21,861 nt of DNA from Betaproteobacteria bacterium (GTDB lineage Bacteria; Pseudomonadota; Gammaproteobacteria; Burkholderiales; Burkholderiaceae). The translations under genes and the position numbers were made by a program. Positions 1 through 8,176 of this stretch are shown in pieces. Each line of letters starts with the position of its first letter. Positions within the stretch are counted from its first letter, which is position 1. The stretch is taken from positions 1-21,861 of the forward strand of contig CANIMS010000004.1 in the NCBI GenBank assembly GCA_947468785.1, read 5' to 3'. The notes beneath the pieces are model-generated. The model was not told the origin of the DNA. It was given only the letters and a program-made list of their open reading frames with translations, and searched no databases.

Positions 1-264
1 CACATCAAAGGTGTGAATCACATCATCAATGCTCAGTTGTACTGCAATGGCGCCACGATTGGCGATCAATTCGACTAAGCCATCTGCCGCCAGCCGACGA
101 ATCGCCTCTCGAATAGGTGTGCGTGAGACATTCAAGCGTTCTGCAAGTTCCCGCTCATTGAGTTTGCTGCCAGGGGCAATCTTTCCCTCAACCAATAATG
201 ACTTTAGGGTTTGAAAGGTTGCTTCATGCAAATTTTGAGAACCGGCTTGTTCTAACAGCGTCAT
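1..264 (-). CDS. GntR-family (FCD-type) transcriptional regulator, C-terminus cut by window edge
   Basis: Read on the minus strand from ATG at 262-264, the frame stays open to base 1, giving the first 88 residues. They form a classic GntR winged helix: residues 36-60 carry LNERELAERLNVSRTPIREA followed by an arginine-rich helix, then the wing (DGLVELIANRG, about 61-71). SRTPIREA is typical of the FadR/FCD branch, whose C-terminal domain usually binds a small carboxylic acid; that domain lies outside the window. An AAGG Shine-Dalgarno-like motif lies 7 bases upstream of the ATG. The gene is divergent from the aminotransferase at 442, and a perfect palindrome, TTTGTATACAAA, sits just upstream of its start. 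Autoregulation and control of the neighbouring aminotransferase are therefore likely but inferred. The effector is unknown. Confidence 0.9.
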   Translation of the reverse strand, partial: MTLLEQAGSQNLHEATFQTLKSLLVEGKIAPGSKLNERELAERLNVSRTPIREAIRRLAADGLVELIANRGAIAVQLSIDDVIHTFDV

Positions 265-277
265 GTTTATGCCTTAA

Positions 278-289
278 TTTGTATACAAA
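278..289. promoter_or_regulatory. Palindromic operator candidate TTTGTATACAAA
   Basis: This is a perfect 12-base palindrome in the divergent gap, starting 14 bases upstream of the GntR start codon. Its core, TTGTATACAA, has the GT...AC arrangement commonly bound by FadR/FCD-branch GntR dimers. A related copy lies at 361-374. The palindromes are seen directly; assigning them to the adjacent regulator is inference. Confidence 0.55.
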
Positions 290-360
290 ATAATGATAAT
301 CTAAGGTAAATGATAAATAAACCCTTATTTTGGCTTTATTTTTGATTCTGAAAGCATATT

Positions 361-374
361 TTTTGCATACAAAA
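361..374. promoter_or_regulatory. Second operator candidate TTTTGCATACAAAA
   Basis: This is a near palindrome that shares ATACAAAATA with the site at 278-293; the core differs by one base (TTGCATACAA against TTGTATACAA). It lies about 25 bases upstream of a -10-like TACACT (398-403), a position where a bound repressor or activator could act on the aminotransferase promoter. Confidence 0.45.
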
Positions 375-397
375 TAGAAAATTGGGGAAATTTCCCG

Positions 398-403
398 TAC
401 ACT
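398..403 (+). promoter_or_regulatory. Possible -10 element of the aminotransferase promoter
   Basis: TACACT fits a sigma-70 -10 box and would put the transcript start near 410, about 32 bases before the ATG at 442. No good -35 hexamer lies at the usual distance, so activator dependence is possible. A perfect palindrome, GGGAAATTTCCC (385-396), abuts the box. Confidence 0.3.
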
Positions 404-441
404 ATCGCCACTATTAACCCAAAAACTCAGTGAGACAAAGC

Positions 442-1626
442 ATGCTGAAACTCGATAACCATCCTTCAGGACGTCACTTTTTACACATTCCTGGACCTAG
501 TCCAGTGCCATCCCGTGTTCTACGTTCTATTAGCTATCAAACCATCGATCATCGTGGACCTGAGTTTGCTCAGTTTGGTCTCAAGGTATTGGAGGGTATT
601 AAAAAGATTTTTAAGACTTCACAACCAGTCATGATTTATTCCGCATCCGGAACGGGTGCATGGGAAGCTGCTTTGGTAAACGTTCTGAATCCTGGCGACA
701 AAGTATTGTTTTATGAAACTGGACAGTTTGCGAATTTATGGCGGGCACTTGCCAAACGACTCGGTTTAGATATCGAAGTGGTAGGCAAGGAAGGTCATGA
801 CACTTGGCGTTGGGGTGTTGATGCATCTGTGATTGAAGAGCGTTTACGCAAAGACACACAACATCAGATCAAAGCGGTCTGTGTTGTGCATAACGAAACT
901 TCTACAGGCATGACATCCAATATCTTGGCTGTTCGTAAAGCAATTGACGCAGCAAAACATCCTGCCTTACTGCTCGTTGATAGCGTATCAGGCCTAGGCT
1001 CTGCAGACTATGAGCATGATGCTTGGGGCGCCGACGTTACTATTTCTGGTTCACAAAAAGGCTTGATGTTGCCGCCGGGTATTGGATTTAATGCGCTCTC
1101 ACCTAAGGCAATTGAAGTGAGCAAACACAATACGATTCCAAAATCATATTGGGCTTGGGATGAGATTTTGGAAATGAATAAAACGGGTTATTGGCCAACT
1201 ACACCTAGTACTAATCTGATGTACGGTTTACACGAATCTATGGACATGATGATGAATGAGGGCTTAGATAATATTTTTGCTCGTCATCAGCGCCTGGCAG
1301 AAGCTTGTCGTCGTGCAGTAGCAGCTTGGGGCCTAGAAAATCAATGTCAGGATCCTAGTGCTTATTCTCCGGTTCTCACTGGTGTAGTAGTGCCCGAAGG
1401 AATGAATGCCGATACCTTGCGCAAACATGCTCTAGAAAAGTTCAATCTCTCTCTAGGAACTGGCCTTGGCAAGCTCAAAGGAAAAATTTTCCGTATTGGC
1501 CATTTGGGTGACTGTAATGAGCTTAGCTTGATGGCAGCCCTGAGCGGAGTAGAGATGAGTCTGGGTTCTATGGGCTACAAACCCAAGGAAAGCGGTGTTG
1601 TAGCGGCTCAGGAGTACTTAAAATAA
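442..1626 (+). CDS. Class V aminotransferase, serine/alanine-glyoxylate aminotransferase type
   Basis: This is a PLP-dependent fold-type I aminotransferase of the alanine/serine-glyoxylate family, 394 residues, normal for the family. The N-terminus carries the family hallmark HPSGRHFLHIPGPSPVPSR, followed by YQTIDHRGPEF. The PLP lysine is K206 in SGSQKGLMLPPG, and D184 (LLVDSVSG) is the likely PLP-ring aspartate. I chose ATG 442 because the family begins with MLKLDxHPSGR. The in-frame GTG at 430 would add only MRQS, and its bases (GTGAGA) sit at ribosome-binding distance from 442. The reaction transfers an amino group to glyoxylate (giving glycine) from serine or alanine; which donor is used cannot be read from the sequence. 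The divergent GntR gene is the likely regulator. The next gene starts 91 bases downstream. Confidence 0.9.
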   Translation: MLKLDNHPSGRHFLHIPGPSPVPSRVLRSISYQTIDHRGPEFAQFGLKVLEGIKKIFKTSQPVMIYSASGTGAWEAALVNVLNPGDKVLFYETGQFANLWRALAKRLGLDIEVVGKEGHDTWRWGVDASVIEERLRKDTQHQIKAVCVVHNETSTGMTSNILAVRKAIDAAKHPALLLVDSVSGLGSADYEHDAWGADVTISGSQKGLMLPPGIGFNALSPKAIEVSKHNTIPKSYWAWDEILEMNKTGYWPTTPSTNLMYGLHESMDMMMNEGLDNIFARHQRLAEACRRAVAAWGLENQCQDPSAYSPVLTGVVVPEGMNADTLRKHALEKFNLSLGTGLGKLKGKIFRIGHLGDCNELSLMAALSGVEMSLGSMGYKPKESGVVAAQEYLK

Positions 1627-1658
1627 GGCGCTGGCCGGGATAATGCCCCTATACCCCT

Positions 1659-1664
1659 TATAAT
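1659..1664 (+). promoter_or_regulatory. Possible -10 box upstream of the HbpS-like gene
   Basis: A consensus TATAAT lies in the 91-base gap after the aminotransferase, 53 bases before the next start codon. No recognisable -35 element lies 16-18 bases upstream, so this is a weak candidate. If real, it would let the HbpS-like gene and the helicase be transcribed apart from the aminotransferase. Confidence 0.25.
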
Positions 1665-1717
1665 TCATGCATTGATATTGCATTTACTGAACGATATTCG
1701 AGATAGAAAGATTAAAC

Positions 1718-2125
1718 ATGTTAGCTACTAAAAACTATTTGACACAAGCAGCTGCTCAGAAGATTTTGGATGCCGCAAATAAATATGCTGCTGACCATAA
1801 CTTGGCAGTCACTATTGCTGTTTGTGATGAAGGTGGTCATATGTTGGGTTTAATTCGTCGTGATGGTTGTGCTCCCTTGTCTGCTTATATTGCTCAAGAA
1901 AAAGCGCGTACTGCTGCAATGGGTAAACGTGAAACTCGTGTTTACGAAGAAATTATTAATAATGGCCGCCATGCATTTTTATCTGCCCCGCACGTCTCAG
2001 GCATGTTAGAGGGCGGAGTTAATATTGAGATAGACGGTCATACCATCGGCGCAGTCGGCGTTTCCGGCGTTAAATCGGCTGAGGATGCTGCCACTGCTAA
2101 GGCAGGCATCGCTGCCATTCTGTAA
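1718..2125 (+). CDS. GlcG/HbpS-family small heme-binding-like protein (DUF336)
   Basis: This 135-residue single-domain protein of the GlcG/HbpS (DUF336) family has the usual length. Family hallmarks are visible: an N-terminal helix LTQAAAQKILDAANKYA, then VTIAVCDEGGHMLGLIRRDG, the helix QEKARTAA, and a C-terminal glycine-rich strand pair (GGVNIEIDGHTIGAVGVSG) followed by a final alanine-rich helix. Family members include HbpS, a heme-responsive extracellular sensor component, and GlcG, encoded with glycolate oxidase genes. No signal peptide is visible, so this one is probably cytoplasmic. The position behind a glyoxylate-type aminotransferase fits the recurrent link of GlcG proteins with C2 metabolism, but the biochemical role is not known. 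The helicase start codon follows only 6 bases after the stop. Confidence 0.85.
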   Translation: MLATKNYLTQAAAQKILDAANKYAADHNLAVTIAVCDEGGHMLGLIRRDGCAPLSAYIAQEKARTAAMGKRETRVYEEIINNGRHAFLSAPHVSGMLEGGVNIEIDGHTIGAVGVSGVKSAEDAATAKAGIAAIL

Positions 2126-2131
2126 GTTACC

Positions 2132-3568
2132 TTGACAAATACTGCTACTGAAATAACTCCCTCTACAGGGGCTGGTGAAGTTACCACCCCTAGCGACACT
2201 CCTGCGGCAACAATCACTTTTGCTGACTTTGGTTTAGATCCACTGATTCAAAAAGCGGTATCTGAGCAGGGATACACCATCCCGACACCAATTCAAGCGC
2301 AATCTATTCCCCATGTATTGGCAGGTAGTGACTTAATGGGTGCTGCCCAAACGGGCACAGGTAAAACTGCTGCCTTTGTATTGCCGATTATTCAAAAGAT
2401 TTTGCGACATGCTAGTAATAGCGCTTCTCCAGCACGTCATCCAATTCGTGCGCTGGTATTAACGCCGACGCGCGAGCTAGCAGTTCAGGTAGCTGAGAAT
2501 GCCGCCAGCTACTCCAAACACACTGATCTGCGTACTGCCGTTGTTTATGGTGGCGTGGATATGAAAGAGCAGGTCGCCTTATTACGTAATGGCGTTGAGA
2601 TCTTGATTGCGACCCCAGGCCGTTTGTTAGATCACATTGGTTCTAAGGTGGCAAATTTATCCCAAGTAGAGTTGTTAGTGCTAGATGAAGCAGATCGCAT
2701 GCTCGATATGGGTTTCTTGCCTGATCTACAACGCATCATTAATTTAATTCCAGCGCAAAGACAAACTCTTTTATTCTCCGCAACGTTTTCTCCAGAAATT
2801 AAAAAACTGGCACAAAGTTACTTACGTACTCCAGTGACAGTAGAAGTTGCTCGTCAAAATGCTGCGGCAGATACCGTAAAGCAAGTGGTTCATATGGTGT
2901 CATCTAGCGATAAGCAGGGCGCTATTGTGAAGGTTCTAGAGAACCGTACCCGCCAAGGTTTATCGCGTCAATGCATCATCTTTACCAATAGCCGTCTAGG
3001 CTGTGCCAAGCTAGCACGCGCTTTAGAGCGCGATGGCATTAAAGCGGGCGCTATTCATGGTGATAAGAGTCAGGGCGAACGTACGCTCACTTTGGATGCT
3101 TTTAAGTCGGGTGCGATTGAGGTATTAGTGGCAACCGATGTGGCAGCGCGTGGCTTAGATATTCCTGATATGCCTTGTGTGATTAATCATGAACTGCCTT
3201 ACAACGCAGAAGATTTTATTCATCGCATTGGTAGAACTGGGCGTGCGGGCAGCACAGGTGATGCGATTGCTTTAGTCGATGCAAGTGAAAAGCGCCTGCT
3301 AGACGATATTGAAAAGTTGATGAAACGCAAGTTAGAGGTGAAACCATTACCTCAAGGCGCTACTTCTGCAGTGAGGACTTCATCGAATTCAAGCTCCCCC
3401 GCAAAAATGTCGGATCCATTTTTCTATATGCCTTATGAACCAGGCGCACCTAAGGAGGCTGAACTGAGTTCTGTCAGCTCGGCTGCGACTCCAGAGAGTA
3501 AAAAAGTTGGCATCACTCCAGCAAAGCCCGCCGTTGGTGCATTACTTGGCGGCTTTAAGAAAAAATAA
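2132..3568 (+). CDS. rhlE: DEAD-box ATP-dependent RNA helicase, RhlE type
   Basis: This cytoplasmic RNA-unwinding ATPase has 478 residues. The Q motif (F-ADFGL ... YTIPTPIQAQSIP, about 30-60) is followed by motif I AQTGTGKT (72-79), PTRELA, motif II DEAD (185-188), motif III SAT (216-218) and motif VI HRIGRTGR (364-371). The C-terminal tail of about 90 residues is low-complexity, rich in Ser, Ala and Pro, and ends in a basic patch (GGFKKK), as in RhlE-type helicases that act in ribosome assembly and RNA turnover. The start is TTG at 2132: there is no in-frame ATG before the Q motif, and the first in-frame Met lies just before motif I. No strong ribosome-binding site is visible, and the preceding gene ends 6 bases earlier, so translational coupling is likely. 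The choice of RhlE over other DEAD paralogues is probable rather than certain. Confidence 0.88.
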   Translation: MTNTATEITPSTGAGEVTTPSDTPAATITFADFGLDPLIQKAVSEQGYTIPTPIQAQSIPHVLAGSDLMGAAQTGTGKTAAFVLPIIQKILRHASNSASPARHPIRALVLTPTRELAVQVAENAASYSKHTDLRTAVVYGGVDMKEQVALLRNGVEILIATPGRLLDHIGSKVANLSQVELLVLDEADRMLDMGFLPDLQRIINLIPAQRQTLLFSATFSPEIKKLAQSYLRTPVTVEVARQNAAADTVKQVVHMVSSSDKQGAIVKVLENRTRQGLSRQCIIFTNSRLGCAKLARALERDGIKAGAIHGDKSQGERTLTLDAFKSGAIEVLVATDVAARGLDIPDMPCVINHELPYNAEDFIHRIGRTGRAGSTGDAIALVDASEKRLLDDIEKLMKRKLEVKPLPQGATSAVRTSSNSSSPAKMSDPFFYMPYEPGAPKEAELSSVSSAATPESKKVGITPAKPAVGALLGGFKKK

Positions 3569-3569
3569 A

Positions 3570-3591
3570 TTCATTCATTATTTGAAATGAA
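3570..3591 (-). terminator. Weak terminator-like hairpin between rhlE and gluQ
   Basis: TTCATT (3574-3579) and AATGAA (3586-3591) can form a 6-bp AT-rich stem with a 6-base loop. Read on the minus strand, it is followed by a T-rich run (complement of 3560-3570), the form expected for termination of gluQ. The stem is weak. It is the only terminator-like element I see at any convergent junction here. Confidence 0.3.
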
Positions 3592-3602
3592 GTGAAGGCG
3601 AA

Positions 3603-4553
3603 TTAGGCTTTCCAGGCATGAGTGGCCGCTAGTAGCCACTCTGCAATAGTGATATTTTCACCATCAGGTAATTCTCTCAGGCCCAAGTGTTTTGCTGCTT
3701 TACGTAACTCGGCAAGCGCTTGTTGCGCATTCTGCGTCTGAATTTGCGTAGCTAAAGTTTGTTTACTGAGCTTTTCACCATGCGCATCAAGCACTAAGGG
3801 TAGATGGCAATATTGTGGAGTAGGCAAGCCCAAAATATGCTGTAAATGAATTTGTCTTCCCGTATTGCTAAGTAAATCTTCGCCGCGAACGACATGCGTA
3901 ATCCCTTGGAGTGCATCGTCTACCACTACTGCTAGCTGGTAGGTAAACAATCCGTCATTACGACGAATCACAAAATCTCCCACTTGGGTATTGAGTTGCT
4001 GGCCTTGTATTCCTAGTAATGCATCTTCAAATTGAATGGTGCATTGGGAAGGTAGAGCAAGTCGCCATGCAACTTGAGTATTTTTGAGATCTTCTAAAGA
4101 GTAGACACTTGATGGATCTGGCCGACACGTTCCCGGATAAACCATTTCTTGATTGCGGGGAGTTTGAATTCCCATTTGAGAGAGAGTTTGTGCAATGGTT
4201 TGTCTTGAGCAGGTGCAGGGGTAGATCAGTTTGAATAAATTGAGCTGTTCTAAGGCTTTTTCATAGCCTGCTTGCCGCTGTGATTGCCATGTGACATCTT
4301 CATCCCAAGATAGGCCACAGGCCAGTAGTTGAGCTTGTATTTGCTGGTCGGCTCCTGGAATAGAGCGGGGGGTATCTAAATCCTCGATTCTGAGTAGCCA
4401 TTTCCCACCATTTTTTCGGGCATCTAGCCAGCTTCCAAGCGCCGCAACAAGCGATCCTGCATGTAAGGGGCCGGTCGGAGAAGGGGCAAATCGCCCGCGG
4501 TAGCCGACTGGTTGGGAGGGAGGGTTTTTGAACTTAGACACAGCTAAAATCAT
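3603..4553 (-). CDS. gluQ: Glutamyl-Q tRNA(Asp) synthetase
   Basis: This truncated glutamyl-tRNA synthetase paralogue attaches glutamate to the queuosine base at position 34 of tRNA-Asp. It has 316 residues, the Rossmann catalytic core without an anticodon-binding domain, the right size for GluQRS. RFAPSPTGPLHAGSL (21-35) carries the HIGH-equivalent motif, and KLSKQ (261-265) is the KMSKS-equivalent. C113, C115, Y139 and C143 match the CxC...Yx3C zinc site. The N-terminus before GYRGRFAP is about 16 residues, a little longer than in E. coli. The start at 4553 is preceded, inside the dnaE coding sequence on the opposite strand, by GGGGTGAA at about the right ribosome-binding distance. The start lies 3 bases from that of dnaE. 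Confidence 0.93.
   Translation of the reverse strand: MILAVSKFKNPPSQPVGYRGRFAPSPTGPLHAGSLVAALGSWLDARKNGGKWLLRIEDLDTPRSIPGADQQIQAQLLACGLSWDEDVTWQSQRQAGYEKALEQLNLFKLIYPCTCSRQTIAQTLSQMGIQTPRNQEMVYPGTCRPDPSSVYSLEDLKNTQVAWRLALPSQCTIQFEDALLGIQGQQLNTQVGDFVIRRNDGLFTYQLAVVVDDALQGITHVVRGEDLLSNTGRQIHLQHILGLPTPQYCHLPLVLDAHGEKLSKQTLATQIQTQNAQQALAELRKAAKHLGLRELPDGENITIAEWLLAATHAWKA
4545..4550 (+). promoter_or_regulatory. Possible -10 element placing dnaE transcription start at its ATG
   Basis: TAAAAT lies inside the antisense gluQ coding sequence and ends 6 bases before the dnaE ATG at 4557. A sigma-70 start at the usual distance would fall on or next to that A, making a leaderless transcript. No good -35 box is visible, and no Shine-Dalgarno sequence lies just before the ATG. 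This is a hypothesis only. Confidence 0.25.
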
Positions 4554-4556
4554 CTC

Positions 4557-7500
4557 ATGGCTTCACCCCGTTTTGTTCATCTTCGCCTTCATTCCGAGTT
4601 TTCGATTACGGATGGGGTCGTTCGCATTGATGATGCTGTCGCTGCCGCTGCTAAGGATGATATGGGGGCTTTGGCGCTGACGGACTTGAGTAATTTATTT
4701 GGTTTGGTGCGCTTTTATACAGCTGCCCGCTCTGGGGGTGTCAAACCGATTGCTGGTGCGGATATTTGGATTAGCAATCCTCAGGATCCAGATCAACCTC
4801 ATCGTTTATTGCTTTTAGTTCAAAACCATTCTGGTTATTTAAATCTCTGCCAGTTATTGAGTCGGGCATCCTTAGATAATCAAACACGCGGACGAGCTGA
4901 AGTCGATATGGCATGGTTTAGTGAGCCTGCTGCGAAAGAAGAAGATAAGGCTGCTAAGCGTACTTTGGCATTTGGCTTAATTGCACTATCAGGAGCTCGC
5001 AGTGGTGAAGTGGGCGCGGCTCTATTAGCTGGTCAAGATGAACAGGCCAAAATAGCGGCACAGCGCCTCAATGCATTATTCCCAAATTCCTTTTATCTGG
5101 AAGTGCAGCGTGGGGGCCATCCCCAGGATGAAAAGCAGGTTCAACTAGCTTGCCATTTAGCCAGTGAGCTTGATTTACCAGTAGTTGCTACACACCCAGT
5201 GCAATTCATGCAAAAGAGTGATTTCACCGCGCACGAGGCGCGCGTTTGTATTGCTGAAGGTGAGTTATTGGGTAATCCTCGTCGCCAAAAGAAATTTAAT
5301 GAAGAGCAATATTTCTTAAGCCAAGTCGAAATGGAAAAACGGTTTGCAGACATACCGGTTGCTGTAGCCAACTCTGTTGAGATCGCAAAACGTTGTAATT
5401 TATCTTTAGTACTTGGTCAACCACGCCTGCCGGATTTTCCGACGCCACAAGGCGTTACTTTGGATGACTATTTATTGGCGCAATCAGAGATTGGCTTAAA
5501 GCGCCATATGGAGCGCAATTTTCCTGATCCAGAGGTGCGTAATAAAGAACAGCAGCGTTATCACGATCGCCTAGTATTTGAGGTGAAGACTATTTCGCAA
5601 ATGGGCTTCCCAGGCTACTTCTTGATCGTGGCAGATTTTATTAACTGGGCCAAAAATAATGGTGTGCCAGTGGGGCCAGGGCGGGGATCTGGTGCAGGTT
5701 CTTTGGTAGCGTATTCATTGGGTATTACTGATCTAGATCCTTTGAAATACAACTTACTGTTTGAGCGCTTCTTAAATCCAGAGCGGGTATCGATGCCCGA
5801 CTTTGATATCGACTTTTGCCAACATGGGCGCGATCGCGTCATTCAATACGTTAAAGATAAATATGGCAAAGATGCTGTCAGTCAGATTGCCACTTTTGGA
5901 ACGATGGCTGCTAGAGCGGCCATTCGAGATGTAGGGCGTGTATTAGAACAAGGTTATAACTTTGTCGATGGTATTGCCAAGCTTGTGCCCAATAAGCCAG
6001 GTCAATACATGACGATTGATATGGCCAAGAAAGAAGAGAAGCAATTAGCCGAGCGCGAAAAGAATGAAGATGAGGTACGTCAACTGCTCTCTTTAGCTGA
6101 GCAGCTAGAGGGTATGACGCGTAACGTGGGAATGCATGCTGGAGGTGTATTGATTGCTCCTGGACGTCTTACTGATTTTTGCCCGCTATATACCCAAGAG
6201 ACAAAAGACCAAGACAGTAGCTCTGTAATTAGCCAGTTTGATAAAGATGATGTTGAGGCAATCGGTCTAGTGAAGTTTGACTTCTTAGGCCTGACAACCC
6301 TCACGATTTTGGCTGCTGCAGAGCGCTGGATTAAAGCTTTGCATCCTGAGCGCAAAGATTGGAATATTGGTGAAATCCTATTAGACGATGAGAAGGCGTT
6401 TGAGGTCTTAAAGAAGGCTAATACCGTTGCAGTGTTTCAGCTTGAAAGTCGCGGCATGCAAGGCATGCTACGTGAAGCTAAGCCTGACCGCTTCGAAGAC
6501 ATTATTGCTTTGGTAGCCTTGTATCGCCCTGGGCCAATGGACTTGATTCCAGACTTCATTGAGCGTAAGCATGGTCGTCAAAAGGTCGAGTATCCAGACC
6601 CTCGCATTGAGCCTGTTCTACGTGAAACCTACGGCATTATGGTGTACCAAGAGCAGGTGATGCAGATGGCGCAGTTGATCGGTGGCTATTCTTTGGGTGG
6701 CGCTGATATGTTGCGTCGTGCGATGGGTAAGAAAAAGCCAGAAGAAATGGCACAGCATCGCAAGATCTTTAGTGATGGTGCTAAAGCTGGTGGTATTAGT
6801 GAATTCAAAGCAAACGAAATTTATGATTTGATGGAGCGTTTTGCGGGCTACGGATTTAATAAGTCCCACGCTGCCGCCTATGCGCTTCTAGCCTATCAGA
6901 CTGCATGGCTCAAAGCGTATTACCCTGCAGAATTCATGGCGGCTAACTTATCGCTCGCAATGGATGACACCGATAAGGTGAAGATTCTGTATGACGATTG
7001 TTTGGCAAATCAGATTCGGGTGTTCTCTCCTGATATCAATACTGGTGTATATGAGTTCACTCCATTGCGCGCACCTGATGCAACGCCCGATACACCCATT
7101 AGTCATATTCGCTACGGTTTAGGCGCAGTCAGAGGCACGGGTGAGGCTGCGATTGAAGCGATTGTCAAAGCACGCGAGATTGGCGGGCCATTTAAAGACT
7201 TGTTTGATTTCTGTGCAAGGGTCGATCGTCGCCAAGTCAACCGAAGAGCCATTGAGGCTTTAATGCGCGCTGGTGCATTCGATAGTTTGTATCGCGATAG
7301 TGTGCCCAATGGTGGAAATCTATACGACATTCGCTCCACATTATTAGCTTCTTTGGCTAGAGCGATTGAAGCTGCAGAACAAGCGGAAGCCTCGATTCAT
7401 CAAGTGAGTTTGTTTGATGTGGCTGGTGAAGAAAATCGCCACCTCCCTGAATTGGTTCGTGAGCCTATCTGGTCTGAGAAAAAGCGTCTCCAAGAAGAAA

Positions 7501-8174
7501 AAACTGCACTGGGGCTTTGCTTAACGGGCCATATGTTTGATGCTTATCGTGATGAGACGTCTCACTTTATTCGCCAGCCTTTAGCGAAGATCAGTGAAGG
7601 CAAGGACCAATTGATTGCCGGCATCATTACTTCAGCACGGATGTTGACGGGGCAGCGCGGACGTATGATGATTGCTACGATTGATGACGGCACTGCTGCT
7701 CTGGAGGTCACACTGTATAGCGAGGTATATGAACCCAATCGCTCCTGGCTAAAAGAAGATGAGTTATTGGTTGCGAAAGTCAATGTCACACCAGACAAAT
7801 TTTCTGGAGGCATGCGGATTGTTTCAGAGGCAGTGATGGATATCACGGGAGCAAGGATGCGCTTTGCCCGCAATGTTCATGTCTGTATTGATACTGCAAT
7901 CGATGTCAAGATGTTGCGCTCTCAGATTAGCCCATATCTCATGTCAAATCGTGTGCGTGATCCAAAGTTGAGCTCTTTCAATGCCCCAGCCTCTGGGACA
8001 AATGATGCCGTAAAGGGTTTAATGCTAACAGCTGCTGTTACTACGAGCGGTGGAGCCTGTTTAATGCAATTCCCCGAAGACTTACGTATCTATCCTGATG
8101 ATGCCTGTCTGCACAGCTTGAGCCAGATATTGGCCTCCAAACAGAATAATTCTGTACAAGTTCAATACCACTAA
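4557..8174 (+). CDS. dnaE: DNA polymerase III alpha subunit
   Basis: This is the catalytic subunit of the replicative polymerase, 1205 residues (E. coli 1160). The N-terminal PHP domain begins PRFVHLRLHSEFS; R10 replaces the first metal-binding His of the canonical HxH and TDLSN replaces TDHxN. The PHP site therefore looks degenerate as in E. coli, and proofreading presumably depends on a separate DnaQ. The polymerase aspartates are D415 and D417 (MPDFDIDFC) and D575 (VKFDFLGL). A clamp-binding motif QVSLF lies at 949-953, and an OB fold follows around 1025-1090 (IAGIITSARML ... TIDDGTAALEVTLY). ATG 4557 matches the E. coli start (MSEPRFVHL). It is divergent from gluQ with a 3-base gap and has no visible ribosome-binding site. 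It ends 2 bases before the convergent GT9 gene. Confidence 0.98.
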   Translation: MASPRFVHLRLHSEFSITDGVVRIDDAVAAAAKDDMGALALTDLSNLFGLVRFYTAARSGGVKPIAGADIWISNPQDPDQPHRLLLLVQNHSGYLNLCQLLSRASLDNQTRGRAEVDMAWFSEPAAKEEDKAAKRTLAFGLIALSGARSGEVGAALLAGQDEQAKIAAQRLNALFPNSFYLEVQRGGHPQDEKQVQLACHLASELDLPVVATHPVQFMQKSDFTAHEARVCIAEGELLGNPRRQKKFNEEQYFLSQVEMEKRFADIPVAVANSVEIAKRCNLSLVLGQPRLPDFPTPQGVTLDDYLLAQSEIGLKRHMERNFPDPEVRNKEQQRYHDRLVFEVKTISQMGFPGYFLIVADFINWAKNNGVPVGPGRGSGAGSLVAYSLGITDLDPLKYNLLFERFLNPERVSMPDFDIDFCQHGRDRVIQYVKDKYGKDAVSQIATFGTMAARAAIRDVGRVLEQGYNFVDGIAKLVPNKPGQYMTIDMAKKEEKQLAEREKNEDEVRQLLSLAEQLEGMTRNVGMHAGGVLIAPGRLTDFCPLYTQETKDQDSSSVISQFDKDDVEAIGLVKFDFLGLTTLTILAAAERWIKALHPERKDWNIGEILLDDEKAFEVLKKANTVAVFQLESRGMQGMLREAKPDRFEDIIALVALYRPGPMDLIPDFIERKHGRQKVEYPDPRIEPVLRETYGIMVYQEQVMQMAQLIGGYSLGGADMLRRAMGKKKPEEMAQHRKIFSDGAKAGGISEFKANEIYDLMERFAGYGFNKSHAAAYALLAYQTAWLKAYYPAEFMAANLSLAMDDTDKVKILYDDCLANQIRVFSPDINTGVYEFTPLRAPDATPDTPISHIRYGLGAVRGTGEAAIEAIVKAREIGGPFKDLFDFCARVDRRQVNRRAIEALMRAGAFDSLYRDSVPNGGNLYDIRSTLLASLARAIEAAEQAEASIHQVSLFDVAGEENRHLPELVREPIWSEKKRLQEEKTALGLCLTGHMFDAYRDETSHFIRQPLAKISEGKDQLIAGIITSARMLTGQRGRMMIATIDDGTAALEVTLYSEVYEPNRSWLKEDELLVAKVNVTPDKFSGGMRIVSEAVMDITGARMRFARNVHVCIDTAIDVKMLRSQISPYLMSNRVRDPKLSSFNAPASGTNDAVKGLMLTAAVTTSGGACLMQFPEDLRIYPDDACLHSLSQILASKQNNSVQVQYH

Positions 8175-8176
8175 GC

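Noticed and set aside
430..441. GTG at 430 as start of the aminotransferase
   Set aside because: It adds only MRQS; the family begins at MLKLD, and the GTGAGA at 430-435 sits where a ribosome-binding site for ATG 442 should be.
1627..1650. GGG-ATAATG-CCC as a terminator after the aminotransferase
   Set aside because: A 3-bp stem with no T-run is too weak.
5141..7873. Several open frames of 75-100 codons antisense to dnaE
   Set aside because: They are shadows of the conserved dnaE codons, rich in Ser/Arg/Pro without domain character or ribosome-binding sites.
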